Assembly (NCBI RefSeq): GCF_000382885.1
Contig: NZ_CAVK010000150.1
Span: forward strand, 22,424 to 86,423
Reading direction: 5' to 3'
Source: Sphingobium indicum BiD32
GTDB lineage: Bacteria; Pseudomonadota; Alphaproteobacteria; Sphingomonadales; Sphingomonadaceae
Length of the DNA: 64,000 nucleotides
Under the pieces are notes generated by a model. That model did no database searches, was not told where the DNA came from, and was given only the letters and a program-made list of their open reading frames with translations. Shown here in pieces: positions 8,980-17,849 of this stretch. A program made the position numbers and the translations under genes. Each line of letters begins with the position of its first letter. Position 1 is the first letter of the stretch.

Positions 8980-9840
8980 TCAGGCCTTGATCTTCCAGCC
9001 GCGCTTCAACAGCGTGTAGCAGAGCGTGCCGAGGCCGATATTGAGCGCCAGCAGCACGCTGCTGCCAACGACGATATTCGTATCCGCCGCGGCCACGAAG
9101 CCATAGCGAAAGCCGGAAATGATGTAGAAGAAGGGGTTGGCATGGCTGATCGCCTGAAAGAAGGGCGGCAACCGGTCGATCGAGTAGAAGGTGCCAGACA
9201 GCAGCGCCAGCGGGCCGATGAGGAAATTGGTGACTGCGGCGTTATGGTCGAACTTGTCCGCCCAGATGGACGTCAGCACGCCCAGAAAGGCGATGAAGCT
9301 GGTGCCGATCACCCCGAACCACAGCACCGCCCACAGATGCGCAGGGGTGACATGGACACCGGGCCACAGCGCCATCGCCGCCCACAGCGCCGAACCGACG
9401 AACAGCGCGCGCGTGACCGACGATGCGACCAGCGCGCCCAACAATTCGCCGACCGAAATGGGGGGCATCAGATAATCGACCAGCGTGCCCTGCACCTTGC
9501 CCACCATCAGCGGGAAGCTGGCATTGGCAAAGCAGGCGTTGATCATGCCCATGATGATGAGGCCGGGCGCGACGAAATCGGCAAAGGGCACCGCCTGCCC
9601 GCGCAGCATCACGGTGCGCCCGCTGCCGCCCAGGGCAACGATGAAGATGACCAGGAACAGCAGGGTCGTAATCGCCGGTCCCCACACCGTCTGAAGCTGC
9701 ACCTTCATGAAGCGACGCACTTCCTTCAGATAGAGCGCCCAACTGCCCGCCCAGTTGATGTTGCGAATCACCGGCACCCCCGGTTCGGGGAATGGCGGCA
9801 GAGTCGGCGGGGTCGGGACAATTTTGGGCTGGTCGTTCAT
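8980..9840 (-). CDS. ABC-2 type transporter permease
   Basis: A 286-residue inner-membrane permease of the ABC-2 type (NodJ/YadH-like), which works with a separate ATPase to export polysaccharide, lipid or drug. Six hydrophobic segments follow a Pro-rich cytoplasmic head, and the family's C-terminal signature is present (PLALLSGTFYSIDRLP, then ANPFFYIISGFRYG). The open frame continues far upstream through the opposite gene, but the ATG at 9840 gives the conserved start. No ATPase gene is next to it, so its partner must be encoded elsewhere. Divergent from gcrA. Confidence 0.9.
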   Translation of the reverse strand: MNDQPKIVPTPPTLPPFPEPGVPVIRNINWAGSWALYLKEVRRFMKVQLQTVWGPAITTLLFLVIFIVALGGSGRTVMLRGQAVPFADFVAPGLIIMGMINACFANASFPLMVGKVQGTLVDYLMPPISVGELLGALVASSVTRALFVGSALWAAMALWPGVHVTPAHLWAVLWFGVIGTSFIAFLGVLTSIWADKFDHNAAVTNFLIGPLALLSGTFYSIDRLPPFFQAISHANPFFYIISGFRYGFVAAADTNIVVGSSVLLALNIGLGTLCYTLLKRGWKIKA

Positions 9841-9894
9841 GATGGGATCGACTATCGGCTGGGAGGATTTGCTGCAAGGGCGCTGTTCACGGAT

Positions 9895-9924
9895 TTGAAC
9901 CTGCGCACCGACTTCCCATATAGG
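9895..9924 (+). promoter_or_regulatory. Putative gcrA promoter
   Basis: TTGAAC at 9895-9900 and TATAGG at 9919-9924 with an 18-base spacer look like a housekeeping -35/-10 pair, 31 bases before the chosen gcrA start. No TTAA-N7-TTAA CtrA half-sites were seen. Pattern match only. Confidence 0.4.
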
Positions 9925-9955
9925 GATGCAGCCAGATATTTTGAGGAGTGTTTCA

Positions 9956-10660
9956 TTGTCCTGGACCGACGAGCGTATCGACCAGCTCAAGGGGATGTGG
10001 GAGCGCGGCCTGACCGCCAGCCAGATTGCCGAGGAACTGGGCGGCGTCAGCCGCAATGCGGTGATCGGCAAGGCCCATCGCCTGGGCCTGCAATCGCGTC
10101 CTTCGCCGGTCAAGGCCAATGACGCGCCCAAAAAGGCAGCCGTACCACCGCGCAAGCCGGTAAGCGCCGCCCCGGCAGCCGAGGTGGAGGCAGCGCCGCG
10201 CCCGGCCACGCCCGCGCCAGTGGCGCAAGCCCCTGCCCCGGTCCGCGCCTTCACGCCCGCCGCCGCTCCAGCCGCGCCTGCGCCCGTCACCGACGAAGCA
10301 CCGGTCGTAGCACCAAAGCCGCAGCCGCGCATCGTGTCGGTTGGTCCCGGCGGATTCCTGCGCCAGGGTCCGGGCGATCAGCAGGCACCGATCCCGCCTG
10401 CGCCGCCCCGCCGTCTGGTTCCCGCCAAGCCGAGCGCCGAGATTGCAGGCAAGACATCGCTGCTCGACCTGACCGAGCGCATCTGCAAATGGCCGATGGG
10501 GCATCCGGGCGAGCCGGACTTTCATTTTTGCGGTGAGCAGGTGAACCCCGGCTTCCCCTATTGCGTCGAACATTGCGGTCGCGCCTATCAGGCGCAATTG
10601 CCGCGCGGCACCCGCCGCCCACCCCCGCCGCTCCCGTTTGGCGGGCCAAGGGTTCGATAA
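9956..10660 (+). CDS. gcrA: GcrA cell-cycle regulator
   Basis: GcrA is an alphaproteobacterial sigma70-associated regulator that activates promoters carrying methylated GANTC sites. The 234-residue product starts SWTDERIDQLKGMWERG, the canonical GcrA N-terminus, with the recognition helix SRNAVIGKAHRLGL. A long Ala/Pro linker follows (about residues 45-165), then the C-terminal RNA-polymerase-binding part with conserved Cys/His (TERICKWPMGHP, then CVEHC). I take the TTG at 9956 as start because GAGGAG lies seven bases upstream and the protein then begins exactly at the family start; an ATG at 9926 would add ten unrelated residues. It ends at a strong terminator. Confidence 0.94.
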   Translation: MSWTDERIDQLKGMWERGLTASQIAEELGGVSRNAVIGKAHRLGLQSRPSPVKANDAPKKAAVPPRKPVSAAPAAEVEAAPRPATPAPVAQAPAPVRAFTPAAAPAAPAPVTDEAPVVAPKPQPRIVSVGPGGFLRQGPGDQQAPIPPAPPRRLVPAKPSAEIAGKTSLLDLTERICKWPMGHPGEPDFHFCGEQVNPGFPYCVEHCGRAYQAQLPRGTRRPPPPLPFGGPRVR

Positions 10661-10685
10661 GAAATTTGGCCAAGGCACAAAAAAA

Positions 10686-10720
10686 GGGCCGGTTCCTTCG
10701 CAGGAACCGGCCCTTTTTTT
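10686..10720. terminator. Rho-independent bidirectional terminator
   Basis: An 11-base perfect stem (GGGCCGGTTCC / GGAACCGGCCC) with a six-base loop is flanked by an A run on the left and seven T on the right. It serves both convergent genes, gcrA and the outer-membrane protein gene. Confidence 0.93.
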
Positions 10721-10728
10721 AGAATCGA

Positions 10729-11571
10729 TCAGAAGCGGAAGCTGGTGGTCACCATCACGCTCTGGGTGTCGAACTTGTCGCCACGGTTCATGCTCGTGCC
10801 GCCCGATGGGGTGATCAGGAACGGGTTGGTTGCAGGCGCGCTGCCCGCGCCGACATCGACGCGATAATCGCCGACATTATAGCGGGTCCACAGATAGCGG
10901 GCGCCGATCGAGAAATTGTCGGACACTTTGGCTTCGATGCCGCCGCCTGCGGTCCAGCCCCATGCATCTTCCTTGGCATCGACCTGCGTAAAGCTGTTCG
11001 CGCCGTTGCTGGTGCCGAAACTGTTCTTGACCTTGGCATAGGCAAGGCCACCGGTAACATAAGGCATGATGCCGCCGGGCGTGGTGTAGCCCAGGCGCGC
11101 GCGCAGATTGCCGTTCCAGTCGATCCGGCGCGTCATGGTGTAGAAAGCGGGCGTGGTCGAATATTCGGTCACGCTGTCGCTGATATAGGCCTTGCCCGCT
11201 TCGGCGACGACACCGGCGACGATGCTGCCGAACTGGCGATCATAGCCGACATGGCCCATCCAGCCGATCGCGTCCTTGTCATCATCGCAACCTGTTGCCG
11301 GGGTAGAGCCACGCGCTGCGCCGCCGCAGGTGCCGGGGGAAAAGGCATTGGCACCGGTCGTTGTGGTCACAACATCATCATAATCACCATCGGCATCGGT
11401 ATCGAAACGCAGATGCTCGGCGCCGTCCTTCTTCTGGAAATTATAGCCGAACGACCCGCCGACATAGGGACCGGTCCAGTCGACGGTGCCGCTATCCTGC
11501 GCAAGGACAGGCGACGCCGCCAGGACGAGCGCCAGGGTGGCGCCAAGTGGCGCGATACGGTTGAAATGCAT
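10729..11571 (-). CDS. Outer-membrane beta-barrel protein
   Basis: A 280-residue protein with a clear Sec signal peptide (cleavage after SPVLA, about residue 24), then WTGPYVGGSFGYNF, the typical first strand of the OmpA-like/Omp25 porin family, and a last strand ending in Phe (MVTTSFRF), the BAM recognition feature. An eight-strand barrel in the outer membrane is likely. An Asp-rich loop (DTDADGDYDD, near residue 57) resembles a calcium-binding DxDxDG loop. GAGGAG precedes the ATG by nine bases. The role is probably structural or surface exposed; no substrate can be inferred. Confidence 0.88.
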   Translation of the reverse strand: MHFNRIAPLGATLALVLAASPVLAQDSGTVDWTGPYVGGSFGYNFQKKDGAEHLRFDTDADGDYDDVVTTTTGANAFSPGTCGGAARGSTPATGCDDDKDAIGWMGHVGYDRQFGSIVAGVVAEAGKAYISDSVTEYSTTPAFYTMTRRIDWNGNLRARLGYTTPGGIMPYVTGGLAYAKVKNSFGTSNGANSFTQVDAKEDAWGWTAGGGIEAKVSDNFSIGARYLWTRYNVGDYRVDVGAGSAPATNPFLITPSGGTSMNRGDKFDTQSVMVTTSFRF

Positions 11572-11730
11572 TGAAAAATCTCCTCGCCTGATCGGGTATC
11601 AAAACCCAACTGCGAACCGCTAACGGATTGAATTGGGGTTTTGTTTCACATCGCAATGCAACATTTTGTTGCTGTTGCCATTTCAGCACAGCGCTTGCGC
11701 GGATCGCCCGCCTGCCTATAGCTTGCAATC

Positions 11731-13707
11731 ATGTCCGATGACCTGTTCGCCGCCCAGCCCACATCCTCCCCCGGCTATGATGCCTCCGCCATTGAAGTTC
11801 TCGAAGGACTGGAACCGGTCCGTCGTCGTCCCGGCATGTATATTGGCGGTACGGACGAGCGCGCGCTGCACCATCTGGCGTCCGAAGTGCTGGACAATAG
11901 CATGGACGAGGCGGTGGCTGGCCATGCCACCCGGATCGAGGTGACGCTGGAGCCGGGCAACCGGCTGACCATCACGGACAATGGCCGGGGCATCCCGGTC
12001 GATCCGCACCCCAAATTCCCCGGCAAGTCGGCGCTGGAGGTCATCATGACCACGCTCCATTCGGGCGGCAAGTTCACCGACAAGGCCTATGCGACGTCGG
12101 GTGGCCTGCACGGCGTTGGTATCAGCGTGGTCAACGCCCTGTCGACCAGCACGGTCGTGGAGGTTGCCCGCAACAAGGAATTGTTCCGCCAGAGCTTTTC
12201 GCAGGGCCATCCGACCAGCACGCTCGAAAAAGTCGGCGCGGCCCCCAACCGGCGCGGCACGTCCGTCACTTTCATCCCCGATACGGAAATTTTCGGCGAG
12301 CAGAAATTCAAGCCCGCGCGGCTCCATCGCCTCGCCCGGTCCAAGGCCTATCTGTTCGCGGGCGTCGAGATACGCTGGAAATGCGCGCCGGAACTGATCA
12401 GCGACGATACGCCAGCCGAGGCCGTGTTCCAGTTTCCCGGCGGACTTGCCGATCATCTGAAAGAGCAGGTCGGCGACCGCGAATGTGCGACCAGCATATT
12501 CTTCGCGGGCAATCAGGATTTTCCCGGCACCGCTGGCCGGGTCGAATGGGCGGTCGCCTGGCCGCTCTGGTCCGATGGCAGCTATAGCTGGTATTGCAAC
12601 ACCATCCCGACGCCCGATGGCGGCACCCATGAAGCGGGGCTGCGCACCGCTCTGGTCAAGGGCATCCGCGCCTTTGGCGACCTGATCGGCCAGAAAAAGG
12701 CCAAGGACATCACCGCCGACGACATCATGACGTCATCGGAAATCATGCTGTCCGTGTTCATCCGCGATCCGCAATTTCAGAGCCAGACCAAGGATCGCCT
12801 CACCAGCCCGGACGCCGCGCGGCTGGTGGAAAATGCGGTGCGCGACCATTTCGACCATTTCCTCACCGACCATATGGATCGCGGCAAGGCGCTGCTGGCC
12901 TATGTCATCGACCGGATGGACGAGCGGCTGAAGCGCAAGCAGGAAAAGGACGTCAAGCGCAAGACAGCGACCAGCGCGCGCAAGCTGCGCCTGCCCGGCA
13001 AGCTGACCGACTGTTCGACCGACAATCCCGAAGGCACCGAGATATTTCTGGTCGAAGGCGATTCGGCAGGCGGCTCCGCCAAACAGGCGCGCGACCGCAA
13101 GACGCAGGCGATCCTGCCCCTGCGGGGCAAGATATTGAACGTCGCGTCGGCCAACAATGCCAAGATCCTGGCCAATCAGGAAATTGCCGACATGATCCTG
13201 GCGCTGGGCTGCGGCACGCGCAAGGACTGCAACCCCGACAATCTGCGCTATGACCGCATCGTCATCATGACTGACGCAGACGTGGACGGCGCGCATATCG
13301 CGACATTGCTGATGACCTTCTTCTTTCAGGAAATGCCCGAACTGGTGCGGCGCGGGCATCTCTATCTGGCGCAGCCGCCGCTCTACCGCATCGTGGCGGG
13401 CGGCAAGAGCCTCTATGCCAAGGATGATGCGCATCGCGAGGAATTGATGCGCAAGGAATTCAAGGGCAAGAAGGTCGAGGTCAGCCGCTTCAAGGGGCTG
13501 GGCGAGATGAACCCGATGCAGCTGCGCGAAACCACCATGGACCCCAAGACCCGCAGCCTGATCCGCATCACCCTGCCCGCCGATGTCGAGGAACGCGCCA
13601 GCGTGCGCGATCTGGTCGATCGGTTGATGGGCACCAACCCTGCGCACCGCTTCGCCTTCATTCAGGAAAATGCGGCGGCAGTGGACGAGGAAGCGATCGA
13701 CGCATGA
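11731..13707 (+). CDS. parE: DNA topoisomerase IV subunit B
   Basis: ParE is the ATPase subunit of topoisomerase IV, which decatenates daughter chromosomes. The 658-residue product has the GHKL ATPase fold (VRRRPGMYIGGTDE, EVLDNSMDEA, DNGRGIPVD), the transducer domain and the TOPRIM domain (LVEGDSAGG, then DADVDGAHI). The short length, without the insert of GyrB, and FKGLGEMNP near the C-terminus fit ParE rather than GyrB. It is a stand-alone gene; parC is not in the window. Confidence 0.95.
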   Translation: MSDDLFAAQPTSSPGYDASAIEVLEGLEPVRRRPGMYIGGTDERALHHLASEVLDNSMDEAVAGHATRIEVTLEPGNRLTITDNGRGIPVDPHPKFPGKSALEVIMTTLHSGGKFTDKAYATSGGLHGVGISVVNALSTSTVVEVARNKELFRQSFSQGHPTSTLEKVGAAPNRRGTSVTFIPDTEIFGEQKFKPARLHRLARSKAYLFAGVEIRWKCAPELISDDTPAEAVFQFPGGLADHLKEQVGDRECATSIFFAGNQDFPGTAGRVEWAVAWPLWSDGSYSWYCNTIPTPDGGTHEAGLRTALVKGIRAFGDLIGQKKAKDITADDIMTSSEIMLSVFIRDPQFQSQTKDRLTSPDAARLVENAVRDHFDHFLTDHMDRGKALLAYVIDRMDERLKRKQEKDVKRKTATSARKLRLPGKLTDCSTDNPEGTEIFLVEGDSAGGSAKQARDRKTQAILPLRGKILNVASANNAKILANQEIADMILALGCGTRKDCNPDNLRYDRIVIMTDADVDGAHIATLLMTFFFQEMPELVRRGHLYLAQPPLYRIVAGGKSLYAKDDAHREELMRKEFKGKKVEVSRFKGLGEMNPMQLRETTMDPKTRSLIRITLPADVEERASVRDLVDRLMGTNPAHRFAFIQENAAAVDEEAIDA

Positions 13708-13728
13708 GGGGCCGTTTAACCCCGGCAC

Positions 13729-13802
13729 CCGTTCGCTTCGAGCGTAGTCGAGAAGCCGCTTGGTCTGCTTTCGCGTTTCTCGACTGCGCTCGAAACGAAC
13801 GG
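13729..13802. repeat. Sphingomonad-type extragenic inverted repeat
   Basis: Two arms of about 26 bases face each other: CCGTTCGCTTCGAGCGTAGT and onward at the left, and TTTCTCGACTGCGCTCGAAA and onward to CGAACGG at the right, with a 20-base centre. The arms pair almost perfectly. This TCTCGACTRCGCTCGAA class is common between genes in sphingomonads and looks like a REP-type element moved by a transposase elsewhere in the genome. Confidence 0.75.
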
Positions 13803-13811
13803 ATTTAGCGT

Positions 13812-15086
13812 GTGCGGCTCTGGTTGACCCTCATCACCCTGTTTGTGATTTTTCTGCCGACCGGCAGCCTTGCCCAACCCACTGTCGCCTATCAGCAACG
13901 GGCATCGCAACTGCTCGACATGCTCAGCGCCCCTGGCGGCGAGGACAGCTATTTCTCGACCCTTTTCCTGGACGCGGTGCCGGTGGCGCAATGGCGCGCG
14001 CTGGCGGCCGATCTGCGCAAACAGCATGGCAAGCCAGTCGCACGCGGGGCGGTGCAGGTGGAAAGCCCGACGACGGGCGTGGTGGAAATCCGCTATGAGC
14101 GGGCGACGATCGGCTTCACGCTGGTGATCGCGCCGCAAGCGCCCAACCGCGTCATCGGCCTGCAACTGGTGGGCGCGCGGCAAAGCGGTGACAGCATGGA
14201 CAAGCTATTGGCCGACATCGCCGCCCTGCCGGGTCATGCCGCTCTGTCGATAGCCCGGCTGGGCGAGGCTGGACCGGTCTGGCTGCATGGCCATCGCGAC
14301 GACGCGCTGATGGCCACCGGGTCATCGTTCAAACTCTATATAATGGCGGAACTCGCCCGCGCTGTGGCAGCCGGAGAACGGCGCTGGAGCGATGTGATCC
14401 CGCTGGAACACAAGAGCTTTTCGGGACGGTTGCTGACAAGCCCGGATGGTGCGCCGATGACGCTGCACAGTCTGGCGCTGGCGATGATCGCGGAGAGCGA
14501 CAATAGCGCGGCTGACACGCTGTTGCTGGCGCTGGGGCGGGCGCGGGTGGATGCGATGGTCGGGTTGAGCGGCCATGCCCGCCCGGCGGCGACGCTACCG
14601 TTACTGGCTACGGCGGAGGCGTTCGCACTCAAAATGCCCGCCAATGCCGATCTTGCGCGCCGCTATGCCACAGCCACGCCAGACGCGCGCCGCGCGCTGA
14701 TCGCCGCGAACGCCAAACGGCTGACGGCGGGTGCTGTGGACATCGGCACTGTCGCGGAAATGCCGACCGCGATCGACAGTATCGAATGGTTCGCCACGCC
14801 GCGCGATATGGTTCACCTGCTCGACTGGCTGCGGCGCAACGGCGGCGATGTTCTGCCGATCCTGGCGGTCAATCCCGGCATCGCGCCCGCCGACGCGAAA
14901 CGCTGGCGCTATCTGGGCTATAAGGGCGGATCGGAGGCGGGCGTCATCGCCATGAATTTTCTGGCGCAGGGACAGGATGGTCGCTGGTTCGCGATTGCGG
15001 CCAGCTGGAACGATGGCACCGCCCGCGTCGATGAGCCGCGCTTCATTGCGCTGATGACCCGCGCGCTGAACCTGCTCGCCCGATAA
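13812..15086 (+). CDS. Secreted class A beta-lactamase-like serine hydrolase
   Basis: A 424-residue exported protein: signal peptide at 1-21 (ending GSLAQ), an N-terminal domain of roughly 100 residues of the NTF2/Cpn-like sort that precedes some of these hydrolases, and a penicillin-binding fold. Active-site motifs are SxxK (GSSFK, Ser171-Lys174), SDN (residues 229-231) and a KTG-like YKGGSEAG near the C-terminus. The modified third motif and the additional N-terminal domain argue against a classic resistance enzyme. It starts with GTG, 105 bases after parE and directly after the inverted repeat. Confidence 0.88.
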   Translation: MRLWLTLITLFVIFLPTGSLAQPTVAYQQRASQLLDMLSAPGGEDSYFSTLFLDAVPVAQWRALAADLRKQHGKPVARGAVQVESPTTGVVEIRYERATIGFTLVIAPQAPNRVIGLQLVGARQSGDSMDKLLADIAALPGHAALSIARLGEAGPVWLHGHRDDALMATGSSFKLYIMAELARAVAAGERRWSDVIPLEHKSFSGRLLTSPDGAPMTLHSLALAMIAESDNSAADTLLLALGRARVDAMVGLSGHARPAATLPLLATAEAFALKMPANADLARRYATATPDARRALIAANAKRLTAGAVDIGTVAEMPTAIDSIEWFATPRDMVHLLDWLRRNGGDVLPILAVNPGIAPADAKRWRYLGYKGGSEAGVIAMNFLAQGQDGRWFAIAASWNDGTARVDEPRFIALMTRALNLLAR

Positions 15087-15121
15087 TATTGAACTGAAGG
15101 GACAGGCTTCAGCGCGGCGGA

Positions 15122-15262
15122 TCAATCATCATCATTCAGGATGCGCAGCGCCGAACCGTCGGGATCGTCAAATTGCCCGGCCGTCAGCGCCCAGAAGAAG
15201 GCACCAAGCCCGACCAGTCCCAGCAGCAGGGCAATGGGAATGAGGAGGGCAAGGCCGATCAT
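15122..15262 (-). CDS. ccoS: cbb3-type oxidase assembly protein CcoS
   Basis: CcoS is a tiny membrane protein needed for haem b and copper insertion into CcoN. The 46-residue product has one N-terminal helix (LLIPIALLLGLVGLGAFFWA) followed by the diagnostic GQFDDPDG..A..IL and an acidic end (NDDD). Its ATG overlaps the ccoI stop as ATGA, so it is the last gene of the ccoGHIS unit. The length is typical. Confidence 0.93.
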   Translation of the reverse strand: MIGLALLIPIALLLGLVGLGAFFWALTAGQFDDPDGSALRILNDDD

Positions 15263-17397
15263 CGCGCAGCCCGCCGCAAACGCAGGGCATTGGCAATGAC
15301 GATCAACGACGAACTGGACATGGCCAGAGCAGCGACCAGGGGGGTGACAAGCCCGGCAATCGCCAGCGGCACCGCCAATATATTATAGCCCACAGCGAGC
15401 AGGAAATTCTGACGCACCACCGCCAGCGTGCGCCGCGCCGCACGCACGGCAACCGCGACGGATGCCAGGCTGTCGCCCAGAAACACGACATCGGCGGCCA
15501 ACTGGCTGACATCACTGGCCGAGGATGGGGCCAGGCTGACATGCCCCGCCGCGAGCGCGGGACCATCATTCAGGCCATCCCCCACCATCAGCACACGATG
15601 CCCCTGCGCCTTGAGCCGCTCGATCATCGCCAGCTTGGCCTGCGGGCTCATATGGCCCGTCGCCAACATGCCCGTCGCGACGGCGACATCGTGCAGCGCC
15701 TGGGGCCGGTCGCCGCTCGCGATGATGGGATCAAGGCCAAGAGTCCGCAGGTCGGCTGCCGTCGCGGCGGCGTCGGGACGCAGCATGTCGGCAAAGGTCA
15801 GCAGAATATGGCGCTCGCCCTCCCGATATTCCGTGGAAAGGCTGGTCCAGTTGCCCGCATGTTCCGGCCGGGCAAGCGATACGGCCCTTCCCTGCCACAG
15901 CCCGCTTACGCCAACGCCAGCATCCTCGCGCAGGTCGGACAGCGTGGCGGCGGTGACGCCCTGTCTTTGCAGCGCCTCGGCCAGTGCCGCGCTCAGCGGA
16001 TGGCGGCTGGCACGGGCCAGTGCCAGCACGACGGGCCGGGCATCGGACGGCAGCGCATCGAGGTTCACGGGCATGGGCCGACCGAGCGTCAACGTGCCGG
16101 TCTTGTCGAAAATCGCGCGGTCTGCCTCGGCCAGCCGCTCCAGCGCGGACCCGTCCTTCACCAATATGCCGCGCCGCATCAGCGCGCCGCACGCCACCAC
16201 CTGCGCGGCAGGCACAGCCAGGCCAAGGGCGCAGGGACAGGTGATCAGCAGCACGGCGGTGGCGATCAGCAGCGCCTGATGCAGGCCAGCGCCCGCGATC
16301 ATCCACCCTGCAAACGACAGGGCGGCCAGCAGATGTACGGCAGGCGCGTAAAGCCGCGCGGCCCGGTCGGCAATGCGGACATAGCGTGACTTGCCCTGCC
16401 CTGCCGCGTCCATCATCCGGGCTATATCGGCGATCAGCGTATCCGCACCCGCGGCGCGCACGACGACGCTCAGCGGCCCGTCCATATTGAGCGCACCGGC
16501 ATGAACGCCGTCGCCGACCCCGACCGCCATCGGCTGGCTCTCGCCAGTCAGGAAAGCAAGATCGACGCTGCTCTTGCCTTCGCGAATTTCGCCATCGGCC
16601 GCGAAGCGTTCGCCCGCCGCCACCTGCATCATCATGCCCGGCACCAGCGCCCGCGCGGCGACCCAGCGACGCTGCCCCGCTTCGATCACATAGGCACCCG
16701 GTGCGGTCTGGCGCAGCAGCGCGGCGACGCCATCGCGCGCCCGGCCACGCATCATGGCGTCAAGGCATCGTCCGGCCAGCAGGAAGGTCAGCAACATCAC
16801 CGCGCCGTCGAACCAGGCATGGGCGCCACCGGTGATCGTCTCATAAAGGCTCATGCCGGTTGCCAGCAGCACCCCGATGCTGATCGGCACGTCCATATTG
16901 GTGCGCCCCGCGCGCAGCGCAGCGATGGCGGAACGGAAGAAGGGCTGCCCGGCATAGGCGACGGTCGGCAGGGCGATCAGGGCGGACAGCCAGTGAAACA
17001 GTTCACGGGTCGCGCCCATCGCCCCGGACCAGATCGATACCGACAGCAGCATGATGTTCATCGACGCAAAGCCCGCGACGGCAAGCGCGCGCAACAGTCG
17101 CTTGTCCTGCGCACTCTCCACGTCGATCGTCGGATCGGCCAGTGGCTCGGCGGCAAAGCCGATGCCCGCAATTGCCGCGCGCAGGTCCGGCACGGTCAGC
17201 GCCGGATCATGGGTGATGGCGACACGCCGGGCCGAATAGTTGACGCGCGCGGCATGGATACCCGGCAACATGGTCAGCCCGCGCTCGACCTTGGCGATGC
17301 AGCCGGCGCAATGCATGTCGGGCACCGCGAATATGCTATGGGCCGTGTCCCGCACGACCGGATCGGGCGACAAGGTGACAGGCACGCCCTGCATCAT
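15259..17397 (-). CDS. ccoI: Copper-transporting P1B-type ATPase CcoI
   Basis: CcoI exports copper for cbb3 oxidase maturation. The 712-residue protein has an N-terminal heavy-metal-binding domain (MHCAGC), eight predicted membrane segments, the CPC ion motif (ITCPCALGLA), the phosphorylation site IFDKTGTLT and the hinge GDGLNDGPAL. The frame is open upstream, but the ATG at 17397 overlaps the ccoH stop as ATGA, matching the coupling seen throughout this operon. Its place between ccoH and ccoS identifies it as CcoI rather than a detoxifying CopA. Confidence 0.95.
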   Translation of the reverse strand: MMQGVPVTLSPDPVVRDTAHSIFAVPDMHCAGCIAKVERGLTMLPGIHAARVNYSARRVAITHDPALTVPDLRAAIAGIGFAAEPLADPTIDVESAQDKRLLRALAVAGFASMNIMLLSVSIWSGAMGATRELFHWLSALIALPTVAYAGQPFFRSAIAALRAGRTNMDVPISIGVLLATGMSLYETITGGAHAWFDGAVMLLTFLLAGRCLDAMMRGRARDGVAALLRQTAPGAYVIEAGQRRWVAARALVPGMMMQVAAGERFAADGEIREGKSSVDLAFLTGESQPMAVGVGDGVHAGALNMDGPLSVVVRAAGADTLIADIARMMDAAGQGKSRYVRIADRAARLYAPAVHLLAALSFAGWMIAGAGLHQALLIATAVLLITCPCALGLAVPAAQVVACGALMRRGILVKDGSALERLAEADRAIFDKTGTLTLGRPMPVNLDALPSDARPVVLALARASRHPLSAALAEALQRQGVTAATLSDLREDAGVGVSGLWQGRAVSLARPEHAGNWTSLSTEYREGERHILLTFADMLRPDAAATAADLRTLGLDPIIASGDRPQALHDVAVATGMLATGHMSPQAKLAMIERLKAQGHRVLMVGDGLNDGPALAAGHVSLAPSSASDVSQLAADVVFLGDSLASVAVAVRAARRTLAVVRQNFLLAVGYNILAVPLAIAGLVTPLVAALAMSSSSLIVIANALRLRRAAR

Positions 17398-17849
17398 CCG
17401 TTCCTTTCCAGAAAGCGCATGTCCTGGCCGTCGGCCTGAACGGTCCAGTGGATGATCCATCGCCCAGCGGGCAGCGGGGTTACCGCGCGCCAGTGGCCGT
17501 CCGCCTGCGCCTCAAAGCGCAAAGGAATGTCGGCAGCGCGCCCCAGCGGATGTTCGGCCGTCGCGCTGACCGACGTCGGCGTCGCGCTTGGCCCAACCAG
17601 CGTCAGCACCAGATGGCGTCCGGCGTCCAGGCGCGTTTCCTGCCGCCAGCCAAGGGCATCCTGCCGTCGCGCCATGGCGAGCCAGTCATTGAAGCGCTGG
17701 CTCGCGACATAGCTATTGTCGACCACCGTGCCGCCGAAGCCCCCAACGGCGTAACTGGCCATCAGGACATTCACCGCGATGACCACGGCAAAGAAGCTGA
17801 CGAAGATCGCCGCGACATGGCGACCGTTGAGGCGAAAGCTGGACATCAT
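17394..17849 (-). CDS. ccoH: cbb3 oxidase assembly protein CcoH (FixH)
   Basis: A 151-residue membrane-anchored protein with one helix near residues 11-33 (AAIFVSFFAVVIAVNVLMA) and a periplasmic FixH domain (conserved NDW near the start, then GRW near the end). CcoH stays bound to the oxidase and is required for its assembly. Two ATGs stand in tandem at the start (17849 and 17846), overlapping the ccoG stop. Followed by ccoI with an ATGA overlap. Confidence 0.93.
   Translation of the reverse strand: MMSSFRLNGRHVAAIFVSFFAVVIAVNVLMASYAVGGFGGTVVDNSYVASQRFNDWLAMARRQDALGWRQETRLDAGRHLVLTLVGPSATPTSVSATAEHPLGRAADIPLRFEAQADGHWRAVTPLPAGRWIIHWTVQADGQDMRFLERNG

Noticed and set aside
13812..15086. Antibiotic-resistance beta-lactamase
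   Set aside because: SxxK and SDN are present, but the third motif is YKGG and there is an additional N-terminal domain; a general serine hydrolase is safer.
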